From Paraburkholderia lacunae (GTDB lineage: Bacteria; Pseudomonadota; Gammaproteobacteria; Burkholderiales; Burkholderiaceae), in NCBI RefSeq assembly GCF_003353175.1, contig NZ_QHKS01000031.1:1-64000 (forward strand): a DNA stretch of 64,000 bases. The letters are read 5' to 3'. Below the pieces are notes generated by a model. It was given only the letters and a program-made list of their open reading frames with translations, had not been told where the DNA came from and searched no databases. A program made the translations under genes and the position numbers. How positions within the stretch are numbered: position 1 is the stretch's first letter; every line of letters starts with the position of its first letter. Below, one piece after another: positions 60,387 through 64,000 of the stretch.

Positions 60387-61241
60387 CTACGCCGCCGTCA
60401 CGACGAACTGCGCGGATGAATCGCAAGCGCGATCGAACAACGTACCGTCGCCACCGCGCCGCGTAGCGCCCTGCCCCAAACTCACCGGCAGCGTATCGAA
60501 CCCCGCTCGCGCGTCGGCGTCGAAGCAGGACTGCGCCGCCTGAGCGACATCGAGCTTGTAGCCGAGCGCATACACGGTCTTGAGATTCAGCTCGGCGGTG
60601 CGCGATAGCTGCAGTTTCTTGCGCAGCTTGTAGACGTGCTGCTCCAGCGTGCGCGCGGCGATCTGCTCCGTCGCACCCCAGACGCCGGCTGCGATCTGCG
60701 CGCGGCTAAGAAATTTTCCGGGGTTCGAAAAGAACATCCAGGCGATCGAGAACTCGCGCGCTGTCAGCGAAATCCCGACGCCGTCGATCGTCGCGAGACC
60801 GAGATCCCGCTGAAGCACGTAGCGGCCGATCTGGATCTGATGCGTGACCGTATCGGAAAAACGCCGCTGCAACGCCAGATGGACGCGAAAGCGGATCTGC
60901 TCGATATCGACGCGATTCACGACGTCGGTCGCCCCCGCGTCGATCCAGCGCAACAGTCCCGACCAGCTCGACTGGTGCGTCAGTACGATCACCGGCGTGC
61001 ACACGTCGGCGTTGCAGTCGCGCCACGACAGCAACGCACTGGTTGGTGTCGGATCGGTCCTGGCGTCGATCAGCACCAGGTCATAACGGTTCGCACGCAT
61101 TGCGCGCAGCAAATCGAGTTCACTCGGGAACGGCTCGATGACGACTCCATCTCCGGTAAAGGTTTCGGAAACAGTCCGTCGAAGCAGCCGGTCGTCGGTT
61201 GCAATGGCAAATAACAGGTTATTGTTCACCGCGGTTCGCAT
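60387..61241 (-). CDS. OmpR/PhoB-type response regulator, right-hand paralog (HrpG-like)
   Basis: A 284-residue regulator, about 75 percent identical by eye to the protein encoded at 6090-6917 through the receiver and winged-helix domains; the last 45 residues diverge. TDD at 16-17 and D59 in YDLVLID are kept, and the canonical Lys-Pro is again replaced, here by Arg-Val (VVNRVD). The ATG at 61241 (MRTAVNNNLLFAIA) fits the paralog, where this ATG is out of frame and a GTG six residues later is used. It is a candidate upstream activator of hrpB. The conserved 37-base element lies at 61415-61451. Confidence 0.82.
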   Translation of the reverse strand: MRTAVNNNLLFAIATDDRLLRRTVSETFTGDGVVIEPFPSELDLLRAMRANRYDLVLIDARTDPTPTSALLSWRDCNADVCTPVIVLTHQSSWSGLLRWIDAGATDVVNRVDIEQIRFRVHLALQRRFSDTVTHQIQIGRYVLQRDLGLATIDGVGISLTAREFSIAWMFFSNPGKFLSRAQIAAGVWGATEQIAARTLEQHVYKLRKKLQLSRTAELNLKTVYALGYKLDVAQAAQSCFDADARAGFDTLPVSLGQGATRRGGDGTLFDRACDSSAQFVVTAA

Positions 61242-61732
61242 CCCAAAAAGGCATCCACGCTTCTCGATTCCTGCCGTCACCCCTCCAGCGGAGACGGCGG
61301 CGTTTCCCCAAAGCACAACTTTTTATCCCCTCGCCCGTCTGGTCGTCGTGGTTTTAGTCAATGGCTGTAGCGGCGTAATTCAAGACCCATTGCATCGCGC
61401 CATCAGCATTGATCGTATCGGGCGAGGTCTCTCTCTCCGTTAGTGCATCGGGAGCGCGCGGTGGATGCGTATTGCGTGGATATTTTCATGCGACGAGCCA
61501 GAATCCAGTTCGCGAGGCAGAGCATCTTCCGACAACTCTCGTGAATTGCGTGCCATTCCACGCGATACAGTCGTGAACCGGCTTGCGCGGCGTCATGCGA
61601 AAAAAATTACGGCCTGTATCGCGACTGAAAGCATCTTGTAGCGTTGATGACCGTTACCTTGCGCCACGCGAACAGCGAATCCGCAATGCCGGCTGCTCAA
61701 GGACGGTTTCCGCTGTTGATGCGCACACACAC
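61242..61732. other. Intergenic region upstream of the right regulator
   Basis: About 490 bases with no supported gene. It contains the conserved 37-base element (61415-61451) shared with the left copy. Other parts show only patchy similarity to 6918-7400. Confidence 0.5.
61415..61451 (-). promoter_or_regulatory. Conserved upstream element of the regulator, right copy
   Basis: Aligns base for base with 7105-7141 (shared GTATCG, TCTCTCT and TCCGTTAGTGCATCGG). The distance to the regulator start is about 174 bases here and 188 in the left copy. Confidence 0.55.
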
Positions 61733-62050
61733 TTACTGTTCCGGATTGCCAATCGAGTCCGTCCTGGAGACGCCATTGTCCACAAGCAAATGGCGCCGCG
61801 TGAGCCAATCGATGTTGTGCCGGCCCGGCTCGCCCGCCGCACGTGCTTGCGGATTCGCGGCGCGCGGCGGCATGGATGTCTTGCCGCCCGGCGCCGCGGC
61901 GCTTGCCGGACGCCGCGGCAACAGCAGAGCACCAGGCGCGGTCAGGCTGCGCGCAACCGGCCTCGGACTGACGCCTGCCGTCGGCGGCGTGGCCGTGTCC
62001 GCGCTGGAGCGGGTAGCGTGGAAGAAACGCGAAAGACGGTTGATCGTCAT
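61733..62050 (-). CDS. Small HrpB-regulated candidate effector
   Basis: A 105-residue, Ala/Pro/Arg-rich protein (MTINRLSRFFHATRSSADTA at the start) without a recognised domain. Start 62050 follows GCGAGGGTTT, better than the ATG four codons upstream. A perfect hrpII box lies 141 bases upstream. It occupies the place of the hydrolase-like effector of the left block, but I see no similarity between the two proteins. It could be the remains of a longer effector or a genuine short one. Confidence 0.5.
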   Translation of the reverse strand: MTINRLSRFFHATRSSADTATPPTAGVSPRPVARSLTAPGALLLPRRPASAAAPGGKTSMPPRAANPQARAAGEPGRHNIDWLTRRHLLVDNGVSRTDSIGNPEQ

Positions 62051-62191
62051 AAACCCTCGCAATGGAGCGTCGTCTGTTTAAGCGGCGTAGTACGGCCCCA
62101 CCGCGTGGCCGCGCGCTGACGGCGACGGTTCGGCGGAGGCGCTCGATGCCATATTGGACGTTTCGCAAGGCACCGCGTTGCAAGCGCCTTG

Positions 62192-62215
62192 CGAAAAGCT
62201 GAACCCCTGCGCGAA
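62192..62215 (-). promoter_or_regulatory. hrpII box for the 61733-62050 gene
   Basis: Exact TTCG-N16-TTCG on the minus strand. CAATAT (minus strand, 62151-62156) is about 36 bases downstream as a -10 candidate. Confidence 0.78.
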
Positions 62216-62317
62216 TGAATGCCACGCGCGGCCTTCATCCTCGCTCCTCGCCAACGTCCTTTATGGCGGCGCAAATACTGGGACATACATAGGGCCCGCG
62301 CGCCTCGCGCAACATGG

Positions 62318-62341
62318 TTCGCACGCGACCTCATGTTTTCG
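62318..62341 (+). promoter_or_regulatory. hrpII box for the right transglycosylase gene
   Basis: Exact TTCG-N16-TTCG on the plus strand, 75 bases before the start at 62417. CACAAT at 62375-62380 lies 33 bases downstream. The equivalent left-hand site (9536-9559) has one mismatch. Confidence 0.82.
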
Positions 62342-62416
62342 CGCCGTCGCTTCGAATTCCAGATGGAGGGCGATCACAATCGCGCCGTTCACCGGTACGC
62401 ATTCGAGGAGACCGTC

Positions 62417-62911
62417 ATGCGCCACGCCATCCGTCATCGTCCGCCGCTTACGCGCCGCGCGCTGATCGCCATCGCCGTCGATATTGCGCTCGGCCTCGCC
62501 GCGCAGCCCGCATGGGCCGACTGCTTCGACGACGCAGGGGCGTACCAGCGCGTCAATCCGATGGTGCTGCGGGCGATCGCATGGCAGGAGTCGCATAACC
62601 GGCCCAACGCGACGCATCTGAACGCAAACGGCTCGCTCGACTACGGCGTCATGCAGATCAACTCCATTCACCTGCGCGACCTGGCGCGCTACCACATCGA
62701 TCGCGATGCGCTGATGCAGCCGTGCAAGAACGTGTATATCGCGGCCTGGCATTTGCGCGGCAAGATGGACAAATACGGCAACACCTGGGCCGCGATTGGG
62801 GCCTACCATTCGGAGACCCCTGCCGAGCGGGACCTGTACGCGCGCCACATCGCCGCGATCCTCGCGGGCTGGCATCAACTGCGGCAGCCGGAGCATGTCG
62901 CTCAAAAATGA
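62417..62911 (+). CDS. T3SS-associated lytic transglycosylase (IagB/Hpa2 type), right copy
   Basis: A 164-residue paralog of 9632-10129 with a signal peptide (LIAIAVDIALGLAAQPAWA), the catalytic Glu in AIAWQESHNRPNATH, and NGSLDYGVMQINSIHLRDLA. It should cleave peptidoglycan for T3SS assembly. Start 62417 follows GAGGAGACCGTC. The perfect hrpII box suggests that this copy may be the better HrpB-controlled one. Confidence 0.88.
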   Translation: MRHAIRHRPPLTRRALIAIAVDIALGLAAQPAWADCFDDAGAYQRVNPMVLRAIAWQESHNRPNATHLNANGSLDYGVMQINSIHLRDLARYHIDRDALMQPCKNVYIAAWHLRGKMDKYGNTWAAIGAYHSETPAERDLYARHIAAILAGWHQLRQPEHVAQK

Positions 62912-63058
62912 TTCCCCCGAACCGGCCGGCGCCGCAGGGCGATTAACCGCGTCTTTTGCCGGGTGCGCCGGAAGTTAGCAGCGTGATTCATCAACAAGTC
63001 GTAAATTTCCCGATAACTGGAAAAGAAAATAACGCTGGACCTTCACAGAAAACGATTG

Positions 63059-63093
63059 CAATAATTTTTCGGCTGCCAAGACGGTATCCTCAT
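63059..63093 (+). promoter_or_regulatory. Conserved promoter-like element of the PAS-sigma gene, right copy
   Basis: CAATAATTT at 63059-63067 and GGTATCCTCAT at 63083-63093, with the same 24-base spacing as at 10276-10310. It lies about 110 bases before the broken sigma-fusion gene. Confidence 0.45.
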
Positions 63094-63203
63094 GCTCGGG
63101 CAAGCGCGGGCTGAAGCAAGCAGGCCTCGCCTGCCCGCATGACGCACAGCCGTTCCTCGATTCGGCGTGCGAGAGCCAACGAAGAAAGTAATGAGGAACG
63201 CTG

Positions 63204-64000
63204 ATGGAACCCACCCCAGCCCACTGCACGCGCGTTATCTGGTCCGGTTCCGCCGGCCGTTCGATGCCGGCTGTCATGCAGCGTCATGGGGCGCGGGCTT
63301 TACGGCCGCCCCATCTGATCGCCGACCCGTCGCCCGCCGTGGTGTTCGTCGATTGCGCCAGCGTCAAGGCCGGTTTCGAAATCGAAAAATTGCCGAGAAC
63401 GGCCACGAGCACTACCTGATTCCGGTGCTGCCCGAATGCTCGGCGGAGCGCATCGTCCCGCTGATCGCACGTGGTGCCAATAATGTCGCCGACGAACTGG
63501 ACCTGCTCGATCCCGAGCCGATCATTACGCGCGCGCTCGATCAAACCAGGATGCTCTCCTTTGCACGTGACAGCGCCGCCTATTTTTCCACGTTGCAGAG
63601 TCACGCGGACGGCATGATCTCCCCGGTGTTCTTCAAGGACGCGAACGGCATCTACACCGGCTGCAACGCCGTGTTCGAGCGTTTTCTCGGCAAGAGCGTC
63701 TGCGATGTCGCGCCCCCCGGACCTCGCACTCACCTGTCACAAGGCCGATCTCGACCTCGCGTCCGAAGGCGGCATCCAGATTTATACGGCGGGGGGGCCC
63801 GGCCGTGCCGGCCTGGTGCGCACGGTGCGCTTCCATAAAGGCGTGGTTCATGACGACGGCGGACGCGTCACCGGCATCGTCGGCGCGATGCACGACATCG
63901 GCAACGAGCGTGGTCACGAGGCCGCGCGCCTGGAAATCGAGGAAGTCACGCAGCACGTGTCCGCGAATACGTGGAAAGGCGACGGCTTTTCGCCCTCGGT
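63204..64000 (+). pseudogene. Frameshifted second copy of the receiver/PAS/sigma fusion, cut by the window end
   Basis: The start (MEPTPAHCTRVIWSGSAGRS) and following sequence match the fusion protein at 10460-11818, but the frame breaks near 63390 (EIEKLPRTA then stop). Homology continues in a second frame (EHYLIPVLPECSAERIVPLI, then SPVFFKDANGIYTGCNAVFE), loses about eight residues of the PAS domain around FERFLG-K, and shifts again near 63715. PAS homology continues to about 63960. The sigma domain would lie beyond the window. GATGAGGAACGCTG... precedes the start as a ribosome-binding site, so loss of the frame is recent. Sequencing error in GC runs is an alternative for single shifts. Confidence 0.8.

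Overview
The window is a high-GC chromosomal or megaplasmid segment, most likely from a Burkholderia sensu lato or Ralstonia-type beta-proteobacterium. It carries a complete Hrp2-family type III secretion system (T3SS), a ring of candidate secreted effectors, and two regulatory blocks at the edges. Gene order, the AraC-type activator HrpB, and TTCG-N16-TTCG (hrpII) boxes all resemble Ralstonia/Xanthomonas hrp clusters.

Layout. (1) 1-6.0 kb: non-coding or decayed DNA, two broken IS110-type transposases, and a group II intron with its maturase between them. (2) 6.1-11.8 kb: left regulatory block, with an OmpR-type regulator (-), a hydrolase-like effector (-), a lytic transglycosylase (+) and a receiver-like/PAS/ECF-sigma fusion (+). 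(3) 11.9-34 kb: candidate effectors and small regulators (disordered protein, ECF sigma/anti-sigma pair, methyltransferase, ankyrin protein, coiled-coil protein, SET-domain protein, degenerate J-domain protein, amidohydrolase-like protein, first AWR-family protein), interrupted at 21.8-24.7 kb by a metabolic patch (ACT protein, cupin, mqo). (4) 34-39.7 kb: second, divergent AWR-family gene, then a harpin-like gene and a partner. (5) 40.2-60.3 kb: IS30 remnant, then the T3SS. hrcC, hrpB, hrcT, sctO, hrcN, sctL, sctK, hrcJ, sctI and hrpK run leftward; hrcU, hrcV, hpaP, hrcQ, hrcR, hrcS, hpaA-like, hrcD, a small gene and a tandemly duplicated pilin/needle candidate run rightward, followed by hpaB and a small gene. 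(6) 60.4-64 kb: right regulatory block, a diverged second copy of the left one, with its sigma-fusion gene frameshifted and running off the window.

How it works together (inference). OmpR-type and PAS-sigma regulators probably feed into hrpB. HrpB would then act at hrpII boxes: I found thirteen exact TTCG-N16-TTCG boxes, all upstream of and pointing toward genes. They serve the two structural operons, the harpin operon, one transglycosylase and nine effector or effector-like genes. HpaB, HpaP and HpaA-like proteins would control export order, and the transglycosylases would open the peptidoglycan. No tRNA, rRNA or CRISPR array was recognised.
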